A DNA stretch of 64,000 bases, taken from contig NZ_CANMCP010000003.1 in the NCBI RefSeq assembly GCF_947496385.1, forward strand, positions 310,001-374,000, written 5' to 3'. Under the pieces are notes generated by a model. That model was given only the letters and a program-made list of their open reading frames with translations. It ran no database searches and was not told the DNA's origin. This DNA comes from an uncultured Croceicoccus sp. GTDB lineage: Bacteria > Pseudomonadota > Alphaproteobacteria > Sphingomonadales > Sphingomonadaceae. Positions 1 to 8,883 of this stretch are shown piece by piece; the first letter of the stretch is position 1, and each line of letters starts with the position of its first letter. The position numbers and the translations under genes were made by a program.

Positions 1-1
1 T

Positions 2-1357
2 TCCGAAATCCTCGACGAGGCGCGCGAATACGAAGGGCGCGCGGCCGGCATGCTCGCCGTGCCGATCTCGCGCCGGCCGCGGGACTATGTCGTGATGTTC
101 CGGGCGGAGCAGCTGCGCTCGGTCCGCTGGGCCGGCAATGCGGAAAAAAGCGTCGAATACGGACCCAACGGCCCACGCCTCACCCCGCGCAAGAGTTTCG
201 AGGAATGGTCCGAACTGGTCCGGGGCGAGGCGCGCCCGTTCACCCCGGCGCAGATCCGCATCGCCAATTCGCTGCGCACGACATTGCTGGAAGTCGTGCT
301 CCGCCTCACCGAAGCGGCGAGCGAGGAACGCCGGCAGGCGGGCGAGCAGAAGAACCTGCTCATCGCCGAACTCAACCACCGGGTGCGCAATATCCTCGCG
401 CTTATCCGCGCGCTCGTCGGGCAGACCGGGCGCGAGGCGGACGATATTCACAGCTTCACCCGCACGCTCGATTCGCGGATTCAGTCGCTCGCCCGTGCGC
501 ACGATCAGCTGACCGCGGATCAGTGGGGTCCGGCCCATTTGCGCGACCTGATCACGACGGAGGCCTCGGCCTATCTCCACGGCCAGGCGGAGCGTATCGA
601 GATGGTCGGCCCGGAGGTGACGATCACGCCGGACGGATTCACGGTCATGGCGCTCGTCGTGCACGAGTTGACCACCAATTCGACGAAATATGGCGCGTTG
701 AGCGACAGCGGCAAGGTGTGCGTCGAATGGCGGATCGAGGATGACGGCGCGCTGCTCGTCGACTGGGTCGAAAAGGGCGGGCCGGCGGTCATGCCGCCCA
801 AACGGCGCGGTTTCGGCACGACCATCATTTGCGATTCGATTCCGCACGAGCTCGGCGGCGACGCCGAGGTGCATTATCGCACCGCCGGGCTGGAGGCGCA
901 GTTCCGCATTCCCGCCCGCTACGTCGACAATGCCGAACCCTCGCGCCAGGGTCCGGCGCGACCGTCCTATTCCAGCGATGCGGGCAGGGCGAATATCGCG
1001 GGCAAGCGTATCCTCCTGGTCGAGGATAGCGCGCTGATCGCGCTCGACGCGGAGGACAAGCTCATCGACCTCGGCGCAAGCGAGGTCGTCCTCGCCGCGA
1101 GCAACAAGGCCGCGTTGCGCGCGATCGAGGCGGATGACATCGACATCGCCATGCTGGACTTCAACCTTGGCCGGGAAACCAGCACGCCGACGGCGGAACG
1201 CTTGCGCGATGCGAAGATTCCCTTCATCTTTGCCTCGGGTTACGGCGGAGAGGACACGGTGCCGGTCGAGTTTCGCGGCGTTCCGATGGTCGTCAAACCC
1301 TATGCCGCCGATCAGATATTGCAGGGATTCGCACAGCTTGGCTCCAACGATGAATAG
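2..1357 (+). CDS. Bacteriophytochrome sensor kinase with C-terminal receiver, 5' end outside window
   Basis: The reading frame is open from the first bases, so the protein is cut at the window edge and its PAS/GAF chromophore domains are not visible. The first visible part is the end of a PHY domain (RDYVVMFRAE, the WAGN segment and LTPRKSFEEW are typical of phytochromes). An HWE-type kinase core follows: phospho-acceptor His in LNHRVRN (codon at 377-379), an N box with HELTTN, and the W-x-E of DWVEKGG. A receiver domain ends the protein (KRILLVEDS, phospho-acceptor Asp in MLDFNLG, codon at 1157-1159, and the conserved Lys in VVKPY). This hybrid architecture fits red/far-red light sensing by phosphotransfer. 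HWE kinases in this group often feed the PhyR general stress response; that link is inference. The 3' end overlaps the next gene by 8 nt. Confidence 0.9.
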   Translation, partial: SEILDEAREYEGRAAGMLAVPISRRPRDYVVMFRAEQLRSVRWAGNAEKSVEYGPNGPRLTPRKSFEEWSELVRGEARPFTPAQIRIANSLRTTLLEVVLRLTEAASEERRQAGEQKNLLIAELNHRVRNILALIRALVGQTGREADDIHSFTRTLDSRIQSLARAHDQLTADQWGPAHLRDLITTEASAYLHGQAERIEMVGPEVTITPDGFTVMALVVHELTTNSTKYGALSDSGKVCVEWRIEDDGALLVDWVEKGGPAVMPPKRRGFGTTIICDSIPHELGGDAEVHYRTAGLEAQFRIPARYVDNAEPSRQGPARPSYSSDAGRANIAGKRILLVEDSALIALDAEDKLIDLGASEVVLAASNKAALRAIEADDIDIAMLDFNLGRETSTPTAERLRDAKIPFIFASGYGGEDTVPVEFRGVPMVVKPYAADQILQGFAQLGSNDE

Positions 1358-1889
1358 ACTGCGCCGCGCATGGGCGGCGGCATTCGCCGTCTTTTTCGCC
1401 ACGTTCGCCTTTCCGGCGTTCGCGGCGGTGACGGTCCATTTTCAAAGTTTCGACGGATCGGTGCTTTTCGGGCGCTATCCGCACACCTTCGTCGTCATGG
1501 AAGGCACGCTCGACGCCACGGGGGAGCGGATCAACGAGAATTACGGCTTTACCGCAAGATCGGTCACGCCGGCTGTCCTGCGCGGGCCGGTCGAGCATAT
1601 GATCTATGTCGAGAAGCAGAAATATGTCGAGGAGACGAACCGGCATATCTCCATCACGGTGGACGATGCGACCTATTGGCGCATCCGCCGCGAAGTCGAT
1701 GCGTGGCGCAATATCGAGGGCGACGGATACGACCTCAACCGCCGCAATTGCATCCATTTCGTCGGTGCGATCGCGCGGATCGTGGGCGCCGACGTGGACT
1801 ATCCGTCCAGCCTCCTGCGCAGGCCGAGGGCGTGGCTCAACCGCGTGGTCGCGCGCAATCCGCAATTGCACGGGCGTCAGTTCGACTGA
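1350..1889 (+). CDS. Exported protein with permuted papain-like (NlpC/P60- or PPPDE-like) signature, unknown function
   Basis: 179 aa, starting at an ATG that overlaps the phytochrome stop by 8 nt, so translation is probably coupled. Residues 1-26 form a signal peptide (hydrophobic core, then FPAFAA), so the product is exported. The mature part is a single small domain. His45 in GRYPHTFVVM lies early, and Cys134 lies late in YDLNRRNCIHFV. The order His first, Cys later, with Asn-Cys-x-His-Phe context, resembles circularly permuted papain-like hydrolases (permuted NlpC/P60, PPPDE). This is pattern resemblance only. It could be a periplasmic peptidase or amidase, or an inactive relative. I do not recognise a named family. 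The coupling to a light sensor is the only functional hint. Confidence 0.75.
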   Translation: MNRLRRAWAAAFAVFFATFAFPAFAAVTVHFQSFDGSVLFGRYPHTFVVMEGTLDATGERINENYGFTARSVTPAVLRGPVEHMIYVEKQKYVEETNRHISITVDDATYWRIRREVDAWRNIEGDGYDLNRRNCIHFVGAIARIVGADVDYPSSLLRRPRAWLNRVVARNPQLHGRQFD

Positions 1890-1915
1890 ACCTTAACGGG
1901 GGGCGTGCGCGCCGC

Positions 1916-2824
1916 CTATCGCGGTCCGAAGGCGTCCCGCATGGCGATGATATGCCGCGCCTGTTTCAGATGCGGCATGTCGAGCATCTTTCCATCGAGC
2001 GCGACGACCCCGGCATCTGGCTCCGCATCGAAGGCCGCCACGACCGCCTCGGCATGGGAGATTTCGTCGGCAGACGGGCTGTAGGCCTCGTTGATCGGCT
2101 CCACCTGCGCGGGATGGATCGCCATCCGGCCCGCAAACCCCTCACGCCGGGAGGAAAGCGAATCGGCCCGCAAACCTTCCAGATCGCGAAAATCGGGCCA
2201 GATCGCGTCGATCGCGGCGACCCCCGCCGCCTTCGCCGCGAGCAGCATCATCGCCCGCACCGTCCGATAGGTCAGCGCCAGCCGCCCATCATCGCCGCGA
2301 TTGCCCGCCGCACCGAGATCCGCGCTCAAATCCTCCGCCCCCCAGGTCAGCCCGAAGAGACGCGGCACGGCCCGCTCCGCATAGAGCGGAAGACGCAGCG
2401 CAGCCCCCGCCGTTTCCGTCGCCACCGGCAGGGTCCGGATCGACCCCGGCGCCAGCGAATCGCGAAGTTCCAGCACGTCGAGGCAATGGGACAGGCGGAC
2501 AAGGTCGTCCGGCCCCGCGGCCTTTGGCAGCATGATGCCCGCCGGCCCGCCCCGCACCACGGCGGCCAGATCGGCGAGCGCGTGTTCGCTGTCGAACGGG
2601 TTGATGCGCACCCACACCGCCGCACCGCCGCCGCCGCGCGCATCGCGGAGCACTTCGGCCGCCATCGCGCGGGCCGTATCCTTGCGCGCGGGCGAGACCG
2701 AATCCTCGAGATCGAGGATGATCGCGTCGGCACCCACCGATTGTGACTTGGCGATCTTCTTCTCGCTGTCGGCGGGCACGAACAGCATGGATCGAACCGG
2801 GCGTGGCATGGGCGTCTCCGTCAT
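1916..2824 (-). CDS. HpcH/HpaI aldolase/citrate lyase family protein (CitE-like CoA ester lyase)
   Basis: 302 aa. The N-terminus RSMLFVPADSEKKIAKS and the motif AIILDLEDSV are hallmarks of the CitE/malyl-CoA lyase TIM barrel. The Mg-binding region (LFGLTWGAEDLSADLGA) and the later GRMAIHPAQV are also present. Family members cleave or form beta-hydroxyacyl-CoA esters (citryl-CoA, malyl-CoA, methylmalyl-CoA). There is no citD or citF next to it, so it is not a classical citrate lyase; a stand-alone malyl-CoA-type or citramalyl-CoA lyase is more likely, but the substrate cannot be read from sequence. It is the last gene of a minus-strand run, starting with a 4-nt overlap on the agmatine deiminase stop. 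Confidence 0.9.
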   Translation of the reverse strand: MTETPMPRPVRSMLFVPADSEKKIAKSQSVGADAIILDLEDSVSPARKDTARAMAAEVLRDARGGGGAAVWVRINPFDSEHALADLAAVVRGGPAGIMLPKAAGPDDLVRLSHCLDVLELRDSLAPGSIRTLPVATETAGAALRLPLYAERAVPRLFGLTWGAEDLSADLGAAGNRGDDGRLALTYRTVRAMMLLAAKAAGVAAIDAIWPDFRDLEGLRADSLSSRREGFAGRMAIHPAQVEPINEAYSPSADEISHAEAVVAAFDAEPDAGVVALDGKMLDMPHLKQARHIIAMRDAFGPR

Positions 2825-3810
2825 GGGGTGGGCATTTGCTGGCTGGCGCAGTGGAAACCGCCGCCGCCCGAAAGCACGGCGCCGCCGGGCAGGCCGACCG
2901 TCGCGCGATCCGGGAACAGCGCGGCAACCGCGGCCACCCCGTCGGCATCGTGCACGCTGCCGAAGGTCGGCACGACGACGAGATGGGTGGTGATGCAGAA
3001 ATTCATGTAGCTGGCCGGTTCGACGAAATCGCCGTCGCTGATCAGACCCGGCGACGGGACGTCGGCAATGTCCAGCCCGAAGGCGCGGGCGCGGTCCCGC
3101 GCATCCTCGTAAATCGCGCGATTGGGATCGTCTGCCCCCGTCGGCACGGGCAAGGCCAACCGCCCCGGCGCGACGAAGCGGGCCAGATTGTCGACATGCC
3201 CATCGGTATGATCGTTCAGCAGCCCGTCCCCGAGCCAGAGCACACGATCGAAACCGAGGTCGCGGTGCAGCCGGTCCTCTATGTCACCGCGCGACAATTG
3301 CGGGTTGCGATTGGGGTTGAGCAGGCATTGCTCCGTCGTGACGACAAGCCCGGTGCCGTCGGTGTCGATGGCCCCTCCCTCCAGGATCCAGTCGGCCACC
3401 ACCGGCTCCATCCCGGCGTCGCGCGCAAGCGCCGCGCCGACGGTTTCGTCGCCCGCCATGCGATATTTGCCGCCCCAGCCATTGAAGCCGAACCGCCGTG
3501 CCCCGCGCCCGCCCGCGCCGTCCGACACGATGAGCGGGCCTGTATCGCGCAGCCATATATCGCCATATTCGCGCCGCTCCAGCGTAACGGCGGCGGACAC
3601 CAGGCTGCGCGCGCGCGCTTCGTTCGCCGCGTCGCGGACGAGCAGGCGCACGGCCTGCCCGCTTTCGGCGACGGCATTGGCGAAGGCGGCGATTTCCTCC
3701 TGCGCGCGGGCGAAGGCGGCCGGCCACTCCCCCGCATCATGGGGAAAGCCGATCCACAACCAGTCCTGCGGATGCCATTCGGGCGGCATCCGGTGCGTGT
3801 CATCCCTCAT
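2821..3810 (-). CDS. aguA: Agmatine deiminase (peptidylarginine deiminase family)
   Basis: 329 aa from the ATG at 3810. A TTG six codons upstream is possible but would overlap the previous stop. The protein has the pentein fold landmarks: MPPEWHPQDWLWIGFP at the start, YGDIWLRDTGP, NDHTDGHVDN with the catalytic His, and the C-terminal nucleophile Cys in GGGGFHCASQQ nine residues from the end. It hydrolyses agmatine to N-carbamoylputrescine and ammonia, the first step of the agmatine route to putrescine. The usual partner aguB (N-carbamoylputrescine amidohydrolase) is not adjacent here, so the pathway may be completed elsewhere. It lies between the M28 peptidase (11-nt gap) and the CitE-like lyase (4-nt overlap), probably in one transcript. 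Confidence 0.92.
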   Translation of the reverse strand: MRDDTHRMPPEWHPQDWLWIGFPHDAGEWPAAFARAQEEIAAFANAVAESGQAVRLLVRDAANEARARSLVSAAVTLERREYGDIWLRDTGPLIVSDGAGGRGARRFGFNGWGGKYRMAGDETVGAALARDAGMEPVVADWILEGGAIDTDGTGLVVTTEQCLLNPNRNPQLSRGDIEDRLHRDLGFDRVLWLGDGLLNDHTDGHVDNLARFVAPGRLALPVPTGADDPNRAIYEDARDRARAFGLDIADVPSPGLISDGDFVEPASYMNFCITTHLVVVPTFGSVHDADGVAAVAALFPDRATVGLPGGAVLSGGGGFHCASQQMPTP

Positions 3811-3821
3811 CGCGGCGCGGC

Positions 3822-5579
3822 TCAGCAACCGGCGTCGGACGCGGCGCAGCTTTCATCGCGGATACGGCGAAACTCGTCCCCGTCGAGCCAGTTCGGCCAC
3901 GCGCCGGTATTCGCCAGCGACCGACCGAGCCGGTAGAACAGGCGCAGATCCTGCTCCGCCCCGTCCCAGTTCCAGTCGGGATCATATTCGTCCTGCGGCC
4001 CGTGATAGCGGTTCTCGGTATAGTCGGCCGCGGCCGCCGCACCCGCCGCCGTGCCGCCCTCGATCAAATCCTCGCCCGATTCGACGTAGAACATCGGAAC
4101 GCCGCGCTTTGCGAGGCTGAAATGGTCGGAGCGATAGTAAAAGCCCTTTTCCGGGGTGGGTTCGGGCGTCGCCGTCCGGCCCAGTTCGCCGAGCGCATCG
4201 TCCAGATACGCATCGAGCTCGGACTTGCCCCCGCCCACGACCACGACATCGTTCGCAGGGCCCGCCAGCGACAGCGCATCCATGTTCACCCCGCCCACCG
4301 TATGATCGAGCGGAAAGACAGGATTCGCGGCGTAATATTCGCTCCCCAAAAGGCCCGATTCCTCCGCCGTGACCGCGACGAAGGCGATGGAACGTTCGGG
4401 CGCGCCCGCCTGCACATGCGCCTCGGCCAGTGCGACGAGCGCGGCGGTGCCGGTGGCATTGTCGATCGCGCCGTTGCAGATGTCGTCGCCCGTTTCATCC
4501 GCCTTGCACCGGCCCAGATGGTCCCAGTGCGCGGTATAGAGCACGACCTCGTCCGGGCGCTCGCTCCCCGGAAGGACGCCGATGACATTGTTCGATTCGA
4601 AGCGCCGGATCGCGCTGTCGAAACCGAAGCTGGTCGTGACGCCGAGCGGCACGGCGGCAAAGCCCTTGCGCTTGGCCGCGGCGGTCATCGCGGCGAGATC
4701 CTGCCCCGCCATGGTCATGAACCGCTCCGCCATGGGCTTCTGGATCCAGCCGTTCGCCCGGGTCTGGCTCGCGCCGTCGTCGGCGGTCTGCGCATAGGCC
4801 TGCGCGCCGGTCCAGCTCGATTCGACCACGTTCCAGCCATAGGCCGCGGGGAAGGTGTCGTGCACGATGAGCGCGGCCGTCGCACCCTGCCGCGCGGCTT
4901 CCTCGAATTTATAGGTCCAGCGCCCGTAATAGGTCATCGCCCGCCCGCCGAACGGCCCGTCGAGCGTGTCCGCGTCATAATCGGGATCGTTGACGAGGAT
5001 CAGCGCGGTCTTGCCGGTCATGTCGATGCCGGCATAATCGTTCCACCCCTTTTCGGGCGCGTTGATGCCGTATCCCACGAACACGATCTCGCTATCCTCG
5101 ATCCGCGTTTCGGGGGTCACGCGGTAGCTGACCGCCACGTAATCGTCGCCGGGGGCAAGCCGGATGGACTGCCCGCCGCGCTCCACGATCATCGGCGAAT
5201 AATCGGCGCCGGTCATCTCGACGAGCGGCACTTTCTGAACCCAGCTGCCATTGTTACCGGGTTGCAGACCCGCCTTCGCAAAGCGGTCCTCCAGCAGCGC
5301 GATGGTCTTGCGCTCCCCCTCGGTACCGGGCGCGCGCCCCTCGAACGCATCGCTGGAGAGGGTGCGCGTGACCTCCTTCATCGTGTCGATCGAGATTTCG
5401 GGCACGCCATTGCCGGCCATCGCGGGGGGCGATCCACTCTCCATCGTGGCGCAGGCGGCGAGCGAGGCGGCAAGCGCGGTCGATGCCGCCCATCGCCCGG
5501 CGCGCCGACCCAGTCGCGCCCACGCCGCTTGCCCGAAGTTCGTCCGCGAAATCATTGCCATGTCGATACCGATCCTCAT
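3822..5579 (-). CDS. M28 family metallopeptidase, predicted lipoprotein with PA insert
   Basis: 585 aa from the ATG at 5579; later ATGs at 5561 and 5555 would give a more ordinary signal-peptide length and cannot be excluded. An arginine-rich N-terminus runs into a hydrophobic stretch ending SLAAC, a lipobox, so the enzyme is probably anchored in the outer or inner membrane facing the periplasm. A protease-associated domain fills roughly residues 110-290. The M28 zinc site follows: AHWDHLGRC (His), NGAIDNATG (bridging Asp), AEESGLLGSEYY (Glu pair), MDAL (Asp) and YYRSDHFSL (His). These are di-zinc aminopeptidases acting on exported or imported peptides. First gene of the minus-strand set with agmatine deiminase and the CitE-like lyase. 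Confidence 0.92.
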   Translation of the reverse strand: MRIGIDMAMISRTNFGQAAWARLGRRAGRWAASTALAASLAACATMESGSPPAMAGNGVPEISIDTMKEVTRTLSSDAFEGRAPGTEGERKTIALLEDRFAKAGLQPGNNGSWVQKVPLVEMTGADYSPMIVERGGQSIRLAPGDDYVAVSYRVTPETRIEDSEIVFVGYGINAPEKGWNDYAGIDMTGKTALILVNDPDYDADTLDGPFGGRAMTYYGRWTYKFEEAARQGATAALIVHDTFPAAYGWNVVESSWTGAQAYAQTADDGASQTRANGWIQKPMAERFMTMAGQDLAAMTAAAKRKGFAAVPLGVTTSFGFDSAIRRFESNNVIGVLPGSERPDEVVLYTAHWDHLGRCKADETGDDICNGAIDNATGTAALVALAEAHVQAGAPERSIAFVAVTAEESGLLGSEYYAANPVFPLDHTVGGVNMDALSLAGPANDVVVVGGGKSELDAYLDDALGELGRTATPEPTPEKGFYYRSDHFSLAKRGVPMFYVESGEDLIEGGTAAGAAAAADYTENRYHGPQDEYDPDWNWDGAEQDLRLFYRLGRSLANTGAWPNWLDGDEFRRIRDESCAASDAGC

Positions 5580-5662
5580 AAATCCTCGACCGAGAGTGGC
5601 AGAGCAGGCCGCACCGGGCAAGCATGTCGCGCCCCGTCATGCCCGGTGCTATATCGCGCATC

Positions 5663-6136
5663 ATGAAAGCCACCGTCATTCGCCAGATCGCGATCCTCGC
5701 CGCAATCGTGCCCGCCGCGCCCCTGCTCTTTGCCTGCTCCGCGCCGGAGGAGGCCGCCACCGCGCCAGCCGCCGCCGACCCCGCGCAAACCGCTGCGGAC
5801 GAAGCTGCGCACGAAAACGCCGCGATCTTTGCCCGGAATTTTCGCGCGATCGGGACCGATCCCTACTGGGCCGCGCATGTGACGGACGGACGGCTGCGCT
5901 ACGTCACGCCGGAGGACCAGGAGGGCGTGACCGTGGACGTGACGCAGATTTCGCCGGCGGACAAGCTCGACGTGATCGAGCTCAGCGGGACGATCGGCGA
6001 GATCCCCTTCACGCTCAGCGGGAGGATCGAACCGTGCAGTGACGGGCTTTCGGACCGCGAATACCCCTATGGCGTCACGTTGCAGATGGACGACGAAACC
6101 ATGGCCGGCTGCGCCCGCCCGACCGACAGCCTATGA
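5663..6136 (+). CDS. COG3650-like lipoprotein, unknown function
   Basis: 157 aa from the ATG at 5663. The N-terminal 25 residues form a lipoprotein signal with LFAC and the modified Cys at 25, followed by an Ala/Pro-rich linker. The folded part begins FRAIGTDPYWAAHV and ends with CSDGLSDREYPYG and a final Cys in MAGCARP. These are recurring motifs of a widespread uncharacterised periplasmic domain (COG3650 type, often near HslJ/META proteins). The two Cys could form a disulphide. No function is established for the family. It is divergent from the M28 peptidase with about 80 nt between starts, so the two promoters must lie close together. Confidence 0.8.
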   Translation: MKATVIRQIAILAAIVPAAPLLFACSAPEEAATAPAAADPAQTAADEAAHENAAIFARNFRAIGTDPYWAAHVTDGRLRYVTPEDQEGVTVDVTQISPADKLDVIELSGTIGEIPFTLSGRIEPCSDGLSDREYPYGVTLQMDDETMAGCARPTDSL

Positions 6137-6261
6137 CGCGGTGCAGCAATCCATGTCGCGCAAGCGAAGTCGACAGGATGATGAGAACTGCAATTCCATT
6201 TTAACCGATTGGTTTTGCGGTGGGATGCATAATTTGCAACATCGCTCGATCATTTCGCATT

Positions 6262-6360
6262 TGCACAAAGGGAGGCTCTGGCCTATCTCGAAATGGCCTT
6301 ACAGGCATCCTCTCCCAAAACTTAATGGCCCGGTCGGCTTGTCCGCCCGGGCCTTTTTTT
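6262..6360 (+). ncRNA. Candidate small RNA ending in a strong intrinsic terminator
   Basis: The 395-nt gap between the lipoprotein and the AAA ATPase contains no plausible gene, yet carries a perfect terminator in its middle, about 190 nt after the lipoprotein stop. Just upstream lies a compact fold: GGGAG at 6270-6274 can pair with CTCCC at 6312-6316, enclosing a GGCC/GGCC stem (6280-6283 and 6295-6298). The segment CCTCTCCC (6309-6316) is pyrimidine-rich and anti-Shine-Dalgarno-like, a common seed type in alphaproteobacterial regulatory RNAs. A weak promoter could be TTGCAA (6234-6239) and GCATTT (6257-6262) with 17 nt between. The exact 5' end is a guess. The alternative is a long 3' UTR of the lipoprotein gene. 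Confidence 0.4.
6327..6360 (+). terminator. Intrinsic terminator
   Basis: A perfect 7-bp stem, GGCCCGG (6327-6333) with CCGGGCC (6347-6353), a 13-nt loop and seven T residues directly after. It ends either the lipoprotein transcript or the candidate small RNA and separates them from the Cdc48-type gene. Confidence 0.85.
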
Positions 6361-6531
6361 GTCCTGACGCCGGTTCGCGCCGCATTCGGTCCGGTGCGCC
6401 GTCATCGGGCAGCGATTCGTGACCTCTGCGGATTGCAAGGGCGGAACCCATCCCCATCTGATCCTTTGAACCCGGTAACGGGTGCCGGGCGACGCCTTGC
6501 GCGGCGCGCCCTCAACGACAAGGAGCCTTTC

Positions 6532-8841
6532 ATGGCGGATGCAGACGCGGGCACCGAACCCCGCGAAGTGAAATTACAGGTCGCGGCGGCACGGCAGGAG
6601 GAATCGGGCCACGGCATCGCCCGCATTCCCCGCGATGCGATGGCGGCGCTTGGCGTGACCGAGGGCGACATCATCGAGATCACGGGCAAGCGGACGACGC
6701 CTGCCCGCGCATTGCAGCCCTACCCCGAGGATGAGGGGCTGAACGTGATCCGTCTCGACGGTCTCGAACGCGGCAATGCCGAGGCTGGCTCGGGCGAGCA
6801 TGTCGTGGTGAAAAAGGCCGAATCGCGTCCGGCAACCCGCGTGGTGTTCGCCCCCGCGCAAAAGGAAATGCGGCTTCAGGGGCCGGGACAGGCATTGAAG
6901 CGCAATTTCTTCGGTCGGCCGCTGGTTTCCGGCGATCTGGTCGCGACGCGGGGACAGAAGCGGGTGAAGGACATGCCGCCCGAAATCGCGCGCATGTTCA
7001 ATGCGCCCGCCTTCGCCCTCACGCAGATCCGCCTCACCGTCGTCAGCACCACGCCCAAGGGGATCGTGCACATCGACGAGAATACCGAGGTCGAGTTGAA
7101 GGCGGAGTTTGAGGCCCCGCGCGATGGCCGCGCCGAGGTCAATTACGACGACGTCGGCGGGATGGAGGAAACCATTCGCCAGCTGCGTGAAATGGTCGAA
7201 TTGCCGCTGCGCTACCCCGAACTATTCACGCGACTCGGCGTCGATCCGCCCAAGGGCGTTTTGCTGCACGGCCCGCCGGGTACGGGCAAGACGCGGCTCG
7301 CCCGCGCGGTGGCCAGTGAAAGCGATGCGAATTTCTTCACCATCAACGGTCCCGAGATCATGGGGTCCGCCTATGGTGAGAGCGAGAAGCGCCTGCGCCA
7401 GGTGTTCGAGGAAGCGCAGAAGAACGCGCCCGCCATCGTCTTCATCGACGAACTCGATTCCATTGCGCCCAAGCGGAACAATACACCGGGCGAGGCGGAA
7501 AAGCGGCTCGTCGCGCAATTGCTGACGCTGATGGACGGGCTGGAGGCGCGGTCGAATCTCGTCGTAATCGCCGCCACCAATCGCCCCGATGCGCTGGACG
7601 AGGCGCTGCGCCGGCCGGGACGCTTCGATCGCGAGATTATCGTCGGCGTGCCGGATCAGACCGGGCGCGAGGAAATCATCGTCATCCACACCCGCGGCAT
7701 GCCGCTGGCCGAGGATGTCGATCTCAAGGAACTGGCCCGCACCACGCATGGCTTCGTCGGGGCGGATATCGCCGCCCTGGCGCGTGAGGCCGCGATCGAG
7801 GCGGTGCGCCGCATCATGCCGAAACTCGATCTCGACGCGCGAACCATCCCGCCCGAGGTGCTGGACAACCTGTCTGTGGAGCGCCGCGATTTCTCCAATG
7901 CGCTGAAACGCGTGCAGCCGTCCGCCATGCGCGAAGTCATGGTGCAGGCGCCCACCGTGGGCTGGGCCGACATCGGCGGCGTGGACGAAGCGACGGAGAA
8001 ATTGCGCGAAGGGGTCGAGCTGCCGCTGAAAAACCCGCAGGCGTTCAAGCAGCTCGGCATCCGCCCGGCGCAGGGGTTCCTCCTCTACGGCCCGCCCGGC
8101 ACCGGCAAGACCTTGCTGGCCAAGGCCGTGGCAAAGGAAGCGGAGGCGAATTTCATCTCGATGAAATCGTCGGATCTCCTCTCAAAATGGTTTGGCGAGA
8201 GCGAGCAGCAGATCAGCCGGCTGTTCGCGCGCGCGCGGCAGGTCGCCCCCTGCGTCGTGTTCATCGACGAGATCGACAGCCTCGTGCCCGCACGCGGATC
8301 CGGCGGCAGCGAGCCGCAGGTGACGAGCCGGGTGGTCAACACCATCCTCGCCGAAATGGACGGGCTGGAGGAATTGCAGTCGGTCGTCGTCATTGGCGCC
8401 ACCAATCGCCCGACGCTGGTCGATCCGGCCCTGCTGCGTCCCGGTCGTTTCGACGAGCTCGTCTATGTCGGCGCGCCGAGCGAGGAGGGGCGCCTGCATA
8501 TCCTCAAGATTCACACGGCGAACATGCCTCTGGCCGATGATGTCGACCTCACCCATGTGGCGGCGGAAACCGAGCGGTTCACCGGCGCCGATCTGGAGGA
8601 TGTGGTGCGGCGGGCCGGCCTCAACGCGATTCGCCGCGATGGGGGCGAGGTTCGCACCGTCGGGATGGAGGATTTCCGCGAGGCGCTGAAGGATTCGCGC
8701 GCCACGGTGACGCAGAAGATGGAGCAGGAATACGCCAAGATGCGCGGCGAATTGAAACGGCGCGCGGCGGAAACCGGCCCCATCGGATTTATCTCGCCCG
8801 GCATGTTGACCCCGACGCGGGAAAACAAGCACGAGGATTGA
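6532..8841 (+). CDS. Cdc48/VCP-like double AAA ATPase
   Basis: 769 aa from the ATG at 6532, chosen because AAGGAG lies at the right distance and the family N-domain starts there; the frame stays open farther upstream without similarity. The N-terminal double-psi barrel ([20 protein letters not shown]) leads into two AAA modules. D1 has Walker A GPPGTGKT near residue 247, Walker B with FIDELD and the second region of homology with [11 protein letters not shown]2 has Walker A GPPGTGKT near residue 521, FIDEIDSL and [12 protein letters not shown]. This is the archaeal/eukaryotic Cdc48 layout, found in some bacteria. It should form a hexameric cytosolic unfoldase using ATP to extract or unfold proteins; the bacterial substrate or partner is unknown. 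It is flanked by terminators on both sides, so it is monocistronic. Confidence 0.95.
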   Translation: MADADAGTEPREVKLQVAAARQEESGHGIARIPRDAMAALGVTEGDIIEITGKRTTPARALQPYPEDEGLNVIRLDGLERGNAEAGSGEHVVVKKAESRPATRVVFAPAQKEMRLQGPGQALKRNFFGRPLVSGDLVATRGQKRVKDMPPEIARMFNAPAFALTQIRLTVVSTTPKGIVHIDENTEVELKAEFEAPRDGRAEVNYDDVGGMEETIRQLREMVELPLRYPELFTRLGVDPPKGVLLHGPPGTGKTRLARAVASESDANFFTINGPEIMGSAYGESEKRLRQVFEEAQKNAPAIVFIDELDSIAPKRNNTPGEAEKRLVAQLLTLMDGLEARSNLVVIAATNRPDALDEALRRPGRFDREIIVGVPDQTGREEIIVIHTRGMPLAEDVDLKELARTTHGFVGADIAALAREAAIEAVRRIMPKLDLDARTIPPEVLDNLSVERRDFSNALKRVQPSAMREVMVQAPTVGWADIGGVDEATEKLREGVELPLKNPQAFKQLGIRPAQGFLLYGPPGTGKTLLAKAVAKEAEANFISMKSSDLLSKWFGESEQQISRLFARARQVAPCVVFIDEIDSLVPARGSGGSEPQVTSRVVNTILAEMDGLEELQSVVVIGATNRPTLVDPALLRPGRFDELVYVGAPSEEGRLHILKIHTANMPLADDVDLTHVAAETERFTGADLEDVVRRAGLNAIRRDGGEVRTVGMEDFREALKDSRATVTQKMEQEYAKMRGELKRRAAETGPIGFISPGMLTPTRENKHED

Positions 8842-8853
8842 TACGATGGAGGA

Positions 8854-8881
8854 GGGGCGGTCGCCTGCGGCTGCCCCTTTT
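8854..8881 (+). terminator. Intrinsic terminator of the Cdc48-like gene
   Basis: A 10-bp stem with two G-T wobbles and a CCTG tetraloop (8854-8877) followed by four T residues, 12 nt after the AAA ATPase stop and just before the convergent MscS gene end. Confidence 0.7.
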
Positions 8882-8883
8882 CC

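Noticed and set aside
4002-5666. Long plus-strand frame antisense to the M28 peptidase
   Set aside because: Typical high-GC shadow; the minus strand has a complete metallopeptidase with all zinc ligands.
5663-6531. Rho-independent attenuator controlling the Cdc48-like gene
   Set aside because: The terminator is about 170 nt before the AAA start with no alternative antiterminator pairing or leader peptide visible; an independent RNA or a 3' UTR end is simpler.
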